This document shows, piece by piece, positions 27,627 through 36,435 of a DNA stretch of 64,000 bases. Origin of the DNA: Prosthecobacter debontii (GTDB taxonomy: Bacteria; Verrucomicrobiota; Verrucomicrobiia; Verrucomicrobiales; Verrucomicrobiaceae); assembly GCA_945860295.1 (NCBI GenBank), contig CAMAQH010000005.1, positions 1-64,000 on the forward strand, written 5' to 3'. Within the stretch, counting starts at the first letter, position 1, and each line of letters opens with the position of its first letter. The notes under the pieces were generated by a model. That model had not been told where the DNA came from, searched no databases, and worked only from the letters and a program-made list of their open reading frames with translations. The translations under genes and the position numbers were made by a program.

Positions 27627-28238
27627 ATGCGCCTGACTCATTTCGCTTTTGCCCTCACTCTTATTCTACTTTGCATCACTGGCTTCCTCGCCTGGGAGGG
27701 CCAGGAGGCCAAGCGTGGAGCGATGGCGGAAGTAGCGTTTCTCAAAAAAAAGCAGGCCGCACAGGAGATGGCCTCACCCAATGTGAGCAGCATGATGCCA
27801 CTGCCCAGCGCTCCGGCCACCTCCATCACGCCACCTGCGCCAGGCACGATCGCTTTGGCCACTTCGACGAACATGACAGGGGCAGCCACACTACCGGGCG
27901 GCGGACTCACTGTGCAGACGTCCATCCTCGAAGCCGAGGCCAAGGGCACCAACACCCTGACACCGCTGCAAAAGCAGGTCCAAAATGCTAAGCCAGTCGC
28001 CAAGGTGAAAACGGTGGTGAAGGAGCAGGGCTTTGTGATCATCAATGCAGGCTCAAAACAGAGTATCACAAAGGGACTCGCCTTTGATATTCGCCGGGGT
28101 GATGCCGTGCTGGCAAATATCCGCGTGACCGACACAATCGAGGAAAATGAAGCCGTGGCCGATCTCGATCTCGCCTCCATCCCAGCCGGTGTGAGCATTG
28201 AACCCGGAGATGAAATCATCCAGCCAGTGGGACGCTGA
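27627..28238 (+). CDS. Membrane-anchored protein of unknown function
   Basis: 203 residues with an N-terminal hydrophobic segment (FAFALTLILLCITGFLAW) serving as a signal anchor. A Lys-rich helix and a low-complexity Ala/Pro/Thr linker follow. The C-terminal 75 residues form a beta-type domain: QGFVIINAGSKQSITKGLAF, RRGDAVLANIRV and SIEPGDEI, resembling beta modules with the pattern N-x-G-x-x-x-G-(hydrophobic) found in FlgT-like or anchor proteins. Its stop codon overlaps the tlyA start (TGATG), so the two are translationally coupled. Confidence 0.75.
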   Translation: MRLTHFAFALTLILLCITGFLAWEGQEAKRGAMAEVAFLKKKQAAQEMASPNVSSMMPLPSAPATSITPPAPGTIALATSTNMTGAATLPGGGLTVQTSILEAEAKGTNTLTPLQKQVQNAKPVAKVKTVVKEQGFVIINAGSKQSITKGLAFDIRRGDAVLANIRVTDTIEENEAVADLDLASIPAGVSIEPGDEIIQPVGR

Positions 28239-28975
28239 TGGCGCGCATTCGACTGGATCTGGCGCTCGTTCAACGCGGACTCTGCCCTTCACGTGAGCAG
28301 GCCAAGCGGCTGATCATGGCTGGAGAGGTGATGCTGGGTGATGAGGTCATATCCAAACCCGGCTGGCTCGTTCGTGATGATGCCGCTTTGAAAGTGAAAA
28401 CGCCGCCACGATTCGTGAGCCGAGGTGGCCTAAAATTGGAGGGCGCGCTGGAGCATTTCGGTATCGACGTCATAGGCCTGATTGCGATGGATGTCGGAGC
28501 CTCAACCGGCGGCTTCACCGACTGCCTGCTGCAACGCGGGGCAGTGAAAGTGTACGCCTTTGATGTGGGCACCAATCAGATGGTGTGGAAGCTGCGCAGT
28601 GATCCGCGTGTCATCTGCCGTGAGAATTTTAATGTTCGCCACCTACAGCCTGGGGACGTGCCAGAGCAGGTGGAAATTATCGTGGCGGATGTTTCCTTCA
28701 TCTCACTCACCCTTGTACTTCCCGGCGCACTCAGCGTTCTGAAGCCTGGCGGTCAGGCCGTGGTGTTGGTTAAACCGCAGTTCGAGCTTTCGCGTGAAGA
28801 GGTGGGAAAAGGCGGCATCGTCCGCGAACCTGAACTGCACGAGAAAGCCTGCACACGCATCTGCAGCTTTGTCGAAAGTCACCTTGAGCTGGAGTGGCGC
28901 GGCATCACGGAATCCAGCATCCAGGGCACGGATGGCAATCGCGAGTTCCTGGCTTGGTTTATGAAGCGAGCCTGA
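28238..28975 (+). CDS. tlyA: TlyA-family rRNA (cytidine-2'-O)-methyltransferase
   Basis: 245 residues: an N-terminal S4 RNA-binding domain (RIRLDLALVQRGLCPSREQA, IMAGEVMLGD) and a FtsJ/RrmJ-like SAM methyltransferase domain with MDVGASTGGFTDCLLQRGA as motif I, VYAFDVGTNQMVWKL, and VLVKPQFEL, GGIVREPELH. The conserved K-D-K-E-type residues fit TlyA, which 2'-O-methylates 16S and 23S rRNA cytidines. Some members were called hemolysins; that is not implied here. Start codon overlaps the preceding gene. Confidence 0.94.
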   Translation: MARIRLDLALVQRGLCPSREQAKRLIMAGEVMLGDEVISKPGWLVRDDAALKVKTPPRFVSRGGLKLEGALEHFGIDVIGLIAMDVGASTGGFTDCLLQRGAVKVYAFDVGTNQMVWKLRSDPRVICRENFNVRHLQPGDVPEQVEIIVADVSFISLTLVLPGALSVLKPGGQAVVLVKPQFELSREEVGKGGIVREPELHEKACTRICSFVESHLELEWRGITESSIQGTDGNREFLAWFMKRA

Positions 28976-28981
28976 GCGGTC

Positions 28982-29416
28982 TCACCACAGAGAAAAGTAA
29001 ACCGTACAGGCTTTCTTCACCCTTTGGCTGATCAGCATGCAGACACCGCCTGCGGCATACAAGATATTCACCAAGCCCAACCAAAAGGGCAGTATGACAT
29101 GAGGCATGAGTGGCGGCGTCTCTGGCTTTAACTGCGGCAGCACTTGGCCAAGAAAATAGACACCGAAGAAAGTGAAGAATAGAAACGTCGCCCCCAAGAA
29201 CACGCGACAATTTCTGGCAGCGGAAAGCATGCCCGCCACTAGCAGCACCGTCACCAGATACCAGCCAGCGAAGCCCACAGCCCAGCCAAAGATTTCATGC
29301 AGCAGCAGCAGCAGTAAAACCACGAGCCCAAGCCCAAGATGCCCCCACAAAACCACTCGAGTGAAATGAACTTCCGCTCGGCAAGTGTTCGCTTTGTATC
29401 GTTGTGCATCGAGCAT
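28982..29416 (-). CDS. Small integral membrane protein
   Basis: 144 residues with about four membrane helices: VVLWGHLGLGLVVLLLLLLH, AGWYLVTVLLVAGML, GATFLFFTFFGVYFLG and ILPFWLGLVNILYAAGGVCML. No family recognised. It ends with a short basic tail. Convergent with tlyA (6 bp between the stops). An internal start is possible as the first 20 residues are polar. Confidence 0.7.
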   Translation of the reverse strand: MLDAQRYKANTCRAEVHFTRVVLWGHLGLGLVVLLLLLLHEIFGWAVGFAGWYLVTVLLVAGMLSAARNCRVFLGATFLFFTFFGVYFLGQVLPQLKPETPPLMPHVILPFWLGLVNILYAAGGVCMLISQRVKKACTVYFSLW

Positions 29417-29440
29417 TCTCAGGTTTGAAATTGGCGTCGA

Positions 29441-30643
29441 TTACAAGTCCGTCAAATTGTCCTTGATGATGCTTGATTCAGCCTTAGCCACATTGATCCA
29501 AGGTGTTCCCTTGGGCACTTTCCTGCCGCAGTCCGCGCAAAGATTATTCATGATCAGCAGACTTTGGCATGGTGAAGCGCTCCAGATAGCGGGCGTCGAG
29601 AGGCCTGAAAAGGTGTTACCAGAAATGTTGCAGTGGCTTGCTCCATCCAGCAGCACGCCGGCACCTTCGTCGATGGCCATAGGTGTAGCCCCCTCACCAG
29701 GCCGCTTGTCCTGACCGCCGCCGATGTGGCTGTTGGTAAAGCTGTTGGCTGAGATGGTGTTTCTTCCCGAGTCCTTGCTGACCCGCACCGAGAAGCGGTG
29801 GGCCAATACAAAGGTGTTCGCACTCACCGCACAGCCATGCGCATCCCGTAGGTCGATGCCGCCTTCCAAATGATGGGCGATCACGTTCGAACTGAGCGTG
29901 ATGCCGTAGCAGTCGCGATCCAAGATGATCGCCGTGCCATTGCACTCCTCGATCATGTTGCCGCTGACCACGGAGCCGTAGGTGTTCTCGATCACCACGC
30001 CGTGGCGGAGATGATCATCGATGTTGTTGCCATTCATGCAGAGATTGAAGGAGTCCGTGCAATGTAGCGCGTCCTGATTCTCCTCGAAGTGGTTCGCATT
30101 TACGACGATATCGTGACAGTTCACGATCTCGATCCCGCACAGCTTGTTATAAGTCAGGATGCAATCGGCGATGCGTGGATCTTCATAGCACTCCAGGAGG
30201 TGGATGCCGTGCCCGCCATGGTGATCGATGGACATGCCCTCAAAATAAATTTCCTGAATGCCCTCCGCGAAGACGCCGTCACCGCTCTTCTCTTGTCCTG
30301 TGATGCGAAAATCAGCGAGCTGCACGCGCCACAGTTTCGCTTTCTTGTCCTTGTCCAAGGTCGGCGGGCGCAGCACCAGCGCGGGTTTGCCCTCCTGGTT
30401 TTGATTCACAATGCAGGTCGCAGCACCAGAGCCTACCACGCGCGTGTCTTCCGTTTTAATCTGGAGTGGCTCCGTGATCTCAAAGCGGCCCGGCGGCAGA
30501 TGCACAATGCCACCTGATGCAGGCACGGCATCAAAGGCAGCCTGGAGATTTGGAAACTTTGCGGCATCCAGTTCCACTGGCTTCACCGTCTGAGCCGAAG
30601 CGTGAGTGATCAAAAGAAGGGATAGAAGAAGTGTCGGGCGCAT
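29441..30643 (-). CDS. Secreted right-handed beta-helix protein
   Basis: 400 residues from ATG 30643 (MRPTLLLSLLLITHASAQT), a signal peptide; the 13 codons before it in the ORF track are not needed. The start of the mature protein (FPNLQAAFDAVPASGGIVHLPPGRFEI) is the pectate-lyase-like cap, followed by beta-helix coils with repeated Asn/Gly/His turns (GIEIVNCHDIVVNANHFEEN, GVVIENTYGSVVSGNMIEE). This fold includes polysaccharide lyases, glycoside hydrolase 28/epimerase-like enzymes and NosD-type proteins. Catalytic residues are not assignable by eye. Divergent from the next beta-helix gene with 99 bp between starts. Confidence 0.83.
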   Translation of the reverse strand: MRPTLLLSLLLITHASAQTVKPVELDAAKFPNLQAAFDAVPASGGIVHLPPGRFEITEPLQIKTEDTRVVGSGAATCIVNQNQEGKPALVLRPPTLDKDKKAKLWRVQLADFRITGQEKSGDGVFAEGIQEIYFEGMSIDHHGGHGIHLLECYEDPRIADCILTYNKLCGIEIVNCHDIVVNANHFEENQDALHCTDSFNLCMNGNNIDDHLRHGVVIENTYGSVVSGNMIEECNGTAIILDRDCYGITLSSNVIAHHLEGGIDLRDAHGCAVSANTFVLAHRFSVRVSKDSGRNTISANSFTNSHIGGGQDKRPGEGATPMAIDEGAGVLLDGASHCNISGNTFSGLSTPAIWSASPCQSLLIMNNLCADCGRKVPKGTPWINVAKAESSIIKDNLTDL

Positions 30644-30742
30644 GAAGACCAAACGCGCCACCCAGACATCCCTGTTCATCACAAGTGACCGGACTTGATG
30701 CTTTCATCGCAAGATCGCCCCACCACTGAGCGAGATGCTGAG

Positions 30743-31918
30743 ATGCGTTTTCTGCCATTGCTGCTCCTTTTGTTCATCAGTCATCTCCTGGCGGCGGAAC
30801 CCGCGCCCATCCAGCAATGGATCGACGAAGCCATCAAGGCTGGTGGCGGTGTAGTCACAATCCCCGAAGGTGTGCATGTGCTGCCACAAGGCCTGCTCAT
30901 CAAGAATGCCAAAAAACTCGCCCTTCGCGGCATCGACAAAGAGCGTTGCATTCTGAAACTGCCGCCGCTGGCGTATGCTGAGTGCACTAAACTCTCCCCT
31001 GCAGGAAACACCACGCTGCCAGTGCGCGGTGAGCGCGGATGGCAACCGGGGATGAGGCTGCGCATCGAGTGTGATGGTGAGCCGGACAGCTTCACCAAAA
31101 AACCGCGACCTTATGTGCTGGCCATCATTCAGGAGGTAAAGCCAGGTCAATTCGTGCTGAAGGAACCTCTCAAATTTCCCGTGCCAGCGGCCACCCTCAT
31201 CCGCCATGAAGATGCGCCCAATCTCATCGAAATCCGTGAAGCCTGCGACACGCTCGAGATCGCCAACCTCACCCTCGACGGCGGACGCATGACCACAGAT
31301 CCTCAGGTGCAAGGGCACGCACAGCTCTGCGCGATCTTCATCACAGGCTCTTTCAATTATGAAACAGGCCCCAGCGGCCCAAAGCCCAAAGACCTCATCG
31401 TGCGCGACTGCATCATCCAAAATTGTTTTGGGCGAGGTGTAGCCCTTTATAGTGTCGAAAAGGCAGACATCGCGAGATGCAGTTTTCGAGACATTTGTGA
31501 TGAAGCCATCGACTTCGATCACTTTACCACGGGTTCCAGGGCGATCGGAAATCGAATCATCCGCTGCCGCATCGCCTTTGAATTAAACGATGCCAACGAC
31601 TGCTTGGTCGAGGGCAACGAAGCACGTGATTGCTGCATCGGCCTCAGCCTCTGGCGTTGGTGCAAGCAGCCCGGCCTGAATCAAGGCAACATTGCTCGTG
31701 ACAACAGCTTCACCTCCATCACTGGCAATGCCTTTCAAATCGGCACGAGCACGCGCAGCAACCGCTTTGAGGACAACGAGATCGAGAAGCCGGGACGTAA
31801 TGGCTTCTCACTATCCGGTGAATCGCAGGTGCTGAAGAATAATCGCATTCGTGGAGCCGGACTCAAGGCCATCGCTATCCAGGAAGGCATTCACGACATT
31901 CAGGAAGCCGCCCACTGA
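30743..31918 (+). CDS. Secreted right-handed beta-helix protein
   Basis: 391 residues from ATG 30743 (MRFLPLLLLLFISHLLAAEP), a signal peptide. IQQWIDEAIKAGGGVVTIPEG is the characteristic N-terminal cap of pectate-lyase-superfamily proteins. Later coils read as short beta-strands with Asn/Cys stacks (LIVRDCIIQNCFGRGVALYSV, CDEAIDFDHF, DCCIGLSLWRWC). It is a distant relative of the divergent neighbour but not a recent copy. The arrangement, two secreted beta-helix proteins back-to-back, suggests co-regulated polysaccharide processing; the substrate is unknown. Confidence 0.82.
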   Translation: MRFLPLLLLLFISHLLAAEPAPIQQWIDEAIKAGGGVVTIPEGVHVLPQGLLIKNAKKLALRGIDKERCILKLPPLAYAECTKLSPAGNTTLPVRGERGWQPGMRLRIECDGEPDSFTKKPRPYVLAIIQEVKPGQFVLKEPLKFPVPAATLIRHEDAPNLIEIREACDTLEIANLTLDGGRMTTDPQVQGHAQLCAIFITGSFNYETGPSGPKPKDLIVRDCIIQNCFGRGVALYSVEKADIARCSFRDICDEAIDFDHFTTGSRAIGNRIIRCRIAFELNDANDCLVEGNEARDCCIGLSLWRWCKQPGLNQGNIARDNSFTSITGNAFQIGTSTRSNRFEDNEIEKPGRNGFSLSGESQVLKNNRIRGAGLKAIAIQEGIHDIQEAAH

Positions 31919-31933
31919 GGATGCGGTGCAACA

Positions 31934-32263
31934 TCAGTCGATGAAGCTGCAGATGTACTCGCAGATGCCTTCGCTGACCGCGATGTCGAAACCAGACTTT
32001 GCGGACACATCGAAGAACTCGCCGCCGCTGTAGGTTGTCTTGGTATCGCTGCCATCTAGCTTCACCTCACAGCCACCAGCCACGATCTCCATGCGCTCGG
32101 CTTTGTCCGTGCCGAAGTGATAGCTACCTGGAAAGATCAGACCCAGCGTCTTTTTGCTGCCATCGGCAAACAGGATGCTGTGACTGACCACCTTACCGTC
32201 GAAATAGACATTGGCTTTGGTGACGGCGGTGACGACGTTAAATTCGGTGGGGATGGCGGACAT
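31934..32263 (-). CDS. ppnP: Pyrimidine/purine nucleoside phosphorylase (PpnP)
   Basis: 109 residues from ATG 32263; the ORF-track start 39 codons upstream lies in sequence with no family resemblance. The small cupin fold shows ANVYFDGKVVSHSILFADG, the conserved TLGLIFPGSYHFGTDKAERMEI, KTTYSGGEFFDVSAKSGFDI and C-terminal EYICSFID, matching the DUF1255/YaiE family shown to phosphorolyse nucleosides. Slightly longer than the E. coli protein (about 94) through an N-terminal extension. Convergent with the preceding beta-helix gene. Confidence 0.92.
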   Translation of the reverse strand: MSAIPTEFNVVTAVTKANVYFDGKVVSHSILFADGSKKTLGLIFPGSYHFGTDKAERMEIVAGGCEVKLDGSDTKTTYSGGEFFDVSAKSGFDIAVSEGICEYICSFID

Positions 32264-32385
32264 AAGGCCTCTCAGGATGGCCAGACTCCGCCCATTCTCA
32301 AGTCCGTTTCTAGGCATGGAACTCCCCGTTTTCTTCGGTTGACCTCCTCCCACATCGCCCCCACTCTCGCGACTCCTCACCCCTC

Positions 32386-33147
32386 ATGAAAGCTACTCTT
32401 AGCATCGTCTGTGCCGCACTCGCGGTGACCTCCATCGCCTCCGCCCAAACCGCTGATGCGAAGAAAACTGAACCCGCAAAAAGCACCAGCGAAGCCGCTG
32501 CTCCTGCCGCAAAACCCGCCATGGACAAAGTTAGTTATTTTATCGGCACCAATATCGGTGGCAACATCGCCAACAACTTCAAGCAGCAGGGAGTGAAAGT
32601 CGATGTCGAGAACTTCCTCCAAGCCATCCGCGATCAGTTCGAAGGCAAGCCCAGCAAATACAAAGAAGAAGAGCTGAAATCGGCCATGGAAGCCTTTGAA
32701 AAAGTGATGCAGGCCAAGCAGGGTCAAATGAAACAAGCCCAAGCTGCCAAGTCTGGCGAAGTCAAGGCCGCTGGCGCCAAGTTCCTCGCTGAAAATGCCA
32801 AGCGTGAAGGCGTGAAGACCACGGCTAGCGGTCTGCAATACGAAGTCATGAAGGCCGCTGAAGGAGCCAAGCCAGTGCCGACCGACAAAGTGAACGTCCA
32901 TTACCACGGCACACTTGTGAATGGTAAAGTCTTCGACAGCTCCGTGCAGCGTGGTGAGCCGATCACCTTCGGCGTGCAGGAAGTCATCAAAGGCTGGACC
33001 GAAGGTCTGCAACTCATGACCATCGGTTCCAAATACAAATTCTTCATCCCTTCCGATCTCGCTTATGGCGACAACGGAGCAGGCGCTGACATCGGCCCGG
33101 GTGAGACACTCATCTTTGAAGTCGAGCTTCTGAAGATCGAGAAATAA
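32386..33147 (+). CDS. Secreted FKBP-type peptidyl-prolyl isomerase (FkpA/Mip type)
   Basis: 253 residues with a signal peptide (LSIVCAALAVTSIASAQ). A helical dimerisation domain (VSYFIGTNIGGNIANNF through MKQAQAAKSGEVKAAGAKFL) precedes the FKBP domain: VNVHYHGTLVNGKVFDSS, GVQEVIKGWTEGLQLM, IPSDLAYGDNGAGADIGPGETLIFEVELL. These are standard FKBP active-site strands. It is a periplasmic folding chaperone for the many exported proteins. The gene is followed by a strong intrinsic terminator. Confidence 0.96.
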   Translation: MKATLSIVCAALAVTSIASAQTADAKKTEPAKSTSEAAAPAAKPAMDKVSYFIGTNIGGNIANNFKQQGVKVDVENFLQAIRDQFEGKPSKYKEEELKSAMEAFEKVMQAKQGQMKQAQAAKSGEVKAAGAKFLAENAKREGVKTTASGLQYEVMKAAEGAKPVPTDKVNVHYHGTLVNGKVFDSSVQRGEPITFGVQEVIKGWTEGLQLMTIGSKYKFFIPSDLAYGDNGAGADIGPGETLIFEVELLKIEK

Positions 33148-33168
33148 ACCCTCTCAAATCTTGATTCC

Positions 33169-33206
33169 AAAACGGCTGCCAGTTTCCTGGCAGCCGTTTT
33201 GCTTTT
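33169..33206 (+). terminator. Rho-independent terminator
   Basis: aaaacggctgccag and ctggcagccgtttt form a perfect 14-bp stem around the loop tttc, followed by gctttt. It ends the FKBP transcript, 41 bp before the first sulfatase start. Confidence 0.95.
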
Positions 33207-33246
33207 CTAGCAAGCTCGCCTCTTCCACACTCGTTCACAGCCGCCC

Positions 33247-34818
33247 ATGAAGTCCCTCCTATCTCTTCTGACCTTCCTGTCATTCGCCTCTGCGCTCTGT
33301 GCGGCGGATCGGCCCAACATTCTCTTTCTTTTCTGCGATGACCTCGCCAGTCAGGCCATCAGTGCCTACGGGGAGAAGCGGAAGCTGCTGGAGACACCGG
33401 GCATGGATCGCATCGCCAAAGAAGGCATTCGCTTTGATCGCTGCCTCGTCACGAACTCCATCTGCGGCCCCATGCGTGCCGTCATTCAGACCGGCAAATA
33501 CTCGCACGCGAACGGCTTCTATAACAACAGCAACAGCAAGTTCGACAGCAGCCAGCAAACCTTTCCCAAGCTGCTGCAAAAGGCCGGTTACACGAATGCC
33601 GTCATCGGCAAATGGCACCTCATGACCGACCCTGTCGGCTACGACTACTGGAACGTCCTCCCTGGCCAAGGTGCCTACTACAACCCAGCCATGATCGACA
33701 ATGGCAAAACCGTGAAGCATGAAGGTTACGTGACCGACATCGTCACGGATCTCGGTATCGACTGGCTGAAGAAGCGCGACAAAACAAAGCCCTTCATGCT
33801 CATGCTCCAGCACAAGGCCCCGCATCGTGAATGGGAGCCGCCGATCCGCCACCTCGACCATGACAAAGACCGCGTGTATGAAGAACCCGCAACCCTCTTC
33901 GACACCTTCGAAGGCCGCAGCAAAGCCGTTAGTGACCACGACATGGGCATCGGCCGCACCTTCACCGAGCGTGATGCCAAGCTTGTGACTCCCGGCAATC
34001 TCACCCCAGACCAGCTCAAGTATTGGAACGAGTACTATGAGCCACGAAACGCCAAATTCCGCGAAGCCAACCTCACGGGCAAAGAACTCGTCAAATGGCG
34101 CTACCAACGCTACATGCACGACTACACCGCGTGTGTGAAAGCTGTGGATGAGAACATCAAGCGCACGCTCGACTACCTCGACCAAGAAGGCCTCGCCAAA
34201 AACACCGTCGTCATCCTCAGCAGCGACCAAGGCTTCTACCTTGGCGAGCACGGCTGGTTTGATAAGCGCTGGATCTTCGAAGAGTCCCTGAGCACGCCCT
34301 TCCTCGTCCGCTGGCCTGGCGTGGCAAAGCCCAGCACCACAAATGGTAAAATCGTTTCCCTGCTCGACCTCGCGCAGACCTTCCTCGACATCGCTGGCGA
34401 GCCACAGCCAAGCGACATGCAGGGCCGAAGCCTCGTTCCACTTTTTAAAGGCGAAGAGCCTGCCGAATGGCGCAAGTCCTTCTACTACCACTACTATGAG
34501 TTCCCCGTGCCGCACCGCGTGCGCCCGCATTACGGTGTGATCACCGACCGCTACAAACTCGTGCATTACTACAAGCCCGATGTCGATGACTGGGATCTGC
34601 TAGATCGCCAAACCGACCCGCTCGAAGTGAAGAATTTCTACGCCGATCCCGCTTATGCCGACACCGTGAAGGAACTCAAAGCCGAGTTGACCCGCCTACA
34701 AAGCGAGGTTCATGAGACTCTTCCACCGCCACGCATTGCTCATGGAAATGCACCCTTTGAAGGTGAGCCCGCACAGCCCAAAAAGGGTAAAGGCAAAGGA
34801 AAGAAGAAAGCCAAGTAA
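33247..34818 (+). CDS. Secreted Cys-type sulfatase (family S1)
   Basis: 523 residues with a signal peptide (LLSLLTFLSFASALCAA). The metal site begins PNILFLFCDDLASQAIS; the sulfatase signature at about residue 80 is CGPMRAVIQTGKYSHANG, whose Cys is converted to formylglycine; further residues are IGKWHL and SSDQGFYLGEHGWFDK near 330. The CGPMR and the DQGFYLGEHGW segment resemble S1 members that act on glucosamine- or uronate-sulfates, but subfamily is not certain. The C-terminus is a Lys/Gly tail (KKGKGKGKKKAK). Eight bp separate its stop from the next sulfatase, so one operon. Confidence 0.94.
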   Translation: MKSLLSLLTFLSFASALCAADRPNILFLFCDDLASQAISAYGEKRKLLETPGMDRIAKEGIRFDRCLVTNSICGPMRAVIQTGKYSHANGFYNNSNSKFDSSQQTFPKLLQKAGYTNAVIGKWHLMTDPVGYDYWNVLPGQGAYYNPAMIDNGKTVKHEGYVTDIVTDLGIDWLKKRDKTKPFMLMLQHKAPHREWEPPIRHLDHDKDRVYEEPATLFDTFEGRSKAVSDHDMGIGRTFTERDAKLVTPGNLTPDQLKYWNEYYEPRNAKFREANLTGKELVKWRYQRYMHDYTACVKAVDENIKRTLDYLDQEGLAKNTVVILSSDQGFYLGEHGWFDKRWIFEESLSTPFLVRWPGVAKPSTTNGKIVSLLDLAQTFLDIAGEPQPSDMQGRSLVPLFKGEEPAEWRKSFYYHYYEFPVPHRVRPHYGVITDRYKLVHYYKPDVDDWDLLDRQTDPLEVKNFYADPAYADTVKELKAELTRLQSEVHETLPPPRIAHGNAPFEGEPAQPKKGKGKGKKKAK

Positions 34819-34826
34819 CCACCGCC

Positions 34827-36425
34827 ATGCGTCCCTTCCTATACGTCATCTTCGTCTTATCAGTCCTATCTCTGGCCAGCGCTGCGGAGAAACCCAACTT
34901 TCTCTTCATCCTCTGTGATGACCTCGGCACCGGTGATGTAAAATGCCTGAATCCAGAAGGCAAAATCGCAACGCCGAACATGGATCGCATCGCGCGAGAA
35001 GGCATGACCTTCACCGATGCCCACACGCCCTCCAGCGTTTGCTCGCCCACTCGCTATGGCACGCTCACCGGCCGCTACAACTGGCGCACGAAGCTGCAGA
35101 ATGGCGTGCTCGGCGGACTCAGCCCGCGCCTTATCGAACAAGGCCGCATGACCGTGGCCTCCATGCTCAAAGCGCAGGGCTACCACACCGCCGCCATCGG
35201 CAAGTGGCATCTCGGCATGGACTGGATCATCAAGCCAGGACAGACCGTCGCCGAACTCAATATCGAATCCCGGGAGCAGGCATGGAGCGTGGACTTCACG
35301 CGGCCGCACACGAATGGACCGCTGAGCGTCGGTTTCGACAGCTACTTCGGCATCGCCGCCTCACTCGACATGGTGCCTTACGTCTTCATTAAAGACGACC
35401 GCGTCACCGTGCAGCCCACCGAAGATCGTGAACTCGAAATGGTGCAGGGCGAGCCGAAAAAATTCACCCGCAAAGGCCCTGCCGCACCCGGCTTCACCGG
35501 CTACGAAGTGCTACCCACCTTCATCGACAAAACCGTTGCCTATCTCGACGAAAAAGCCGCCGATGCAAAATCCGGCAAGCCCTTCTTCATCTACCTGCCG
35601 CTCACCGCACCACACACACCCATCCTGCCAAATCCTGAATGGCGCGGCAAAAGCGGACTCAATCAATACGGCGACTTCGTCATGGAAACCGACGCCAACA
35701 TTGGCCGCGTTCTCAAGGCGCTTGATCACAACGGTCTCGCTGAAAACACCGTCATCATCCTGACCAGCGACAACGGTTGCTCACCCAGCGCTGACTACCC
35801 TGCCCTGCTCGCTAAAGGTCACAACCCGAGCGGCAAGTATCGCGGTCACAAAGCCGACGTTTATGAAGGCGGACATCGAGTGCCATTCCTCGTCCGCTGG
35901 CCCGCGAAAGTGAAGGCCGGACAGACGACGAAGCAGCTCACCTGCCTCATCGACTTCACCGCCACTGCCGCAGAAATCGTGGGAGCCACACTGCCTGAAA
36001 ACGCCGCCGAAGACAGCTTCAGTTTCCTGTCCACGCTTCTCGGTCAGCCTGCCAAAGGCCCACAACGTGAATCCTTAATCAGTCACAGCATCGGCGGCTA
36101 CTTCGCCATCCGTGAAGGTCCCTGGAAACTCGCCCTTTGCCCCGGCAGCGGCGGTTGGAGCGAACCACGTCCCGGCAAAGAACCCGCAGGCTCTCCGCCA
36201 GTGCAGCTCTTCAATCTCGATGATGACCTTAGCGAAACCAAAAACCTCCAAGCCGAGCATCCCGAGATCGTCGCCAAGCTCGCAAAGCAGCTCGAAACCC
36301 TCGTCGCCAATGGTCGCAGCACTCCCGGTGCGAATCAGGCGAACGCTGTCCCCATCGACCTCTGGAAGAAGAAAGCCGCTGCTCCGAAGGCCAAAGGCAA
36401 GGGTAAGAAAGCAGCGGTGAAGTAG
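34827..36425 (+). CDS. Secreted Cys-type sulfatase (family S1, arylsulfatase-like)
   Basis: 532 residues with signal peptide (LYVIFVLSVLSLASAA). PNFLFILCDDLGTGD starts the metal site; CSPTRYGTLTGRYNWRT is the textbook C-S-P-T-R signature; AIGKWHLGMD, TSDNGCSP and GHKADVYEGGHRVPFLVRWP complete the active site and recall N-acetylgalactosamine-6-sulfatase-type enzymes. The C-terminus has a KAKGKGKKAAVK tail like the upstream sulfatase. Different signatures imply different substrate positions, so the pair probably desulfates one complex glycan stepwise. Confidence 0.94.
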   Translation: MRPFLYVIFVLSVLSLASAAEKPNFLFILCDDLGTGDVKCLNPEGKIATPNMDRIAREGMTFTDAHTPSSVCSPTRYGTLTGRYNWRTKLQNGVLGGLSPRLIEQGRMTVASMLKAQGYHTAAIGKWHLGMDWIIKPGQTVAELNIESREQAWSVDFTRPHTNGPLSVGFDSYFGIAASLDMVPYVFIKDDRVTVQPTEDRELEMVQGEPKKFTRKGPAAPGFTGYEVLPTFIDKTVAYLDEKAADAKSGKPFFIYLPLTAPHTPILPNPEWRGKSGLNQYGDFVMETDANIGRVLKALDHNGLAENTVIILTSDNGCSPSADYPALLAKGHNPSGKYRGHKADVYEGGHRVPFLVRWPAKVKAGQTTKQLTCLIDFTATAAEIVGATLPENAAEDSFSFLSTLLGQPAKGPQRESLISHSIGGYFAIREGPWKLALCPGSGGWSEPRPGKEPAGSPPVQLFNLDDDLSETKNLQAEHPEIVAKLAKQLETLVANGRSTPGANQANAVPIDLWKKKAAAPKAKGKGKKAAVK

Positions 36426-36435
36426 TCACTTAGCG

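Noticed and set aside
33280-34566. 428-codon minus-strand ORF across the first sulfatase
   Set aside because: Antisense shadow of a clear sulfatase with signal peptide and CGPMR signature; its own translation has no family features.
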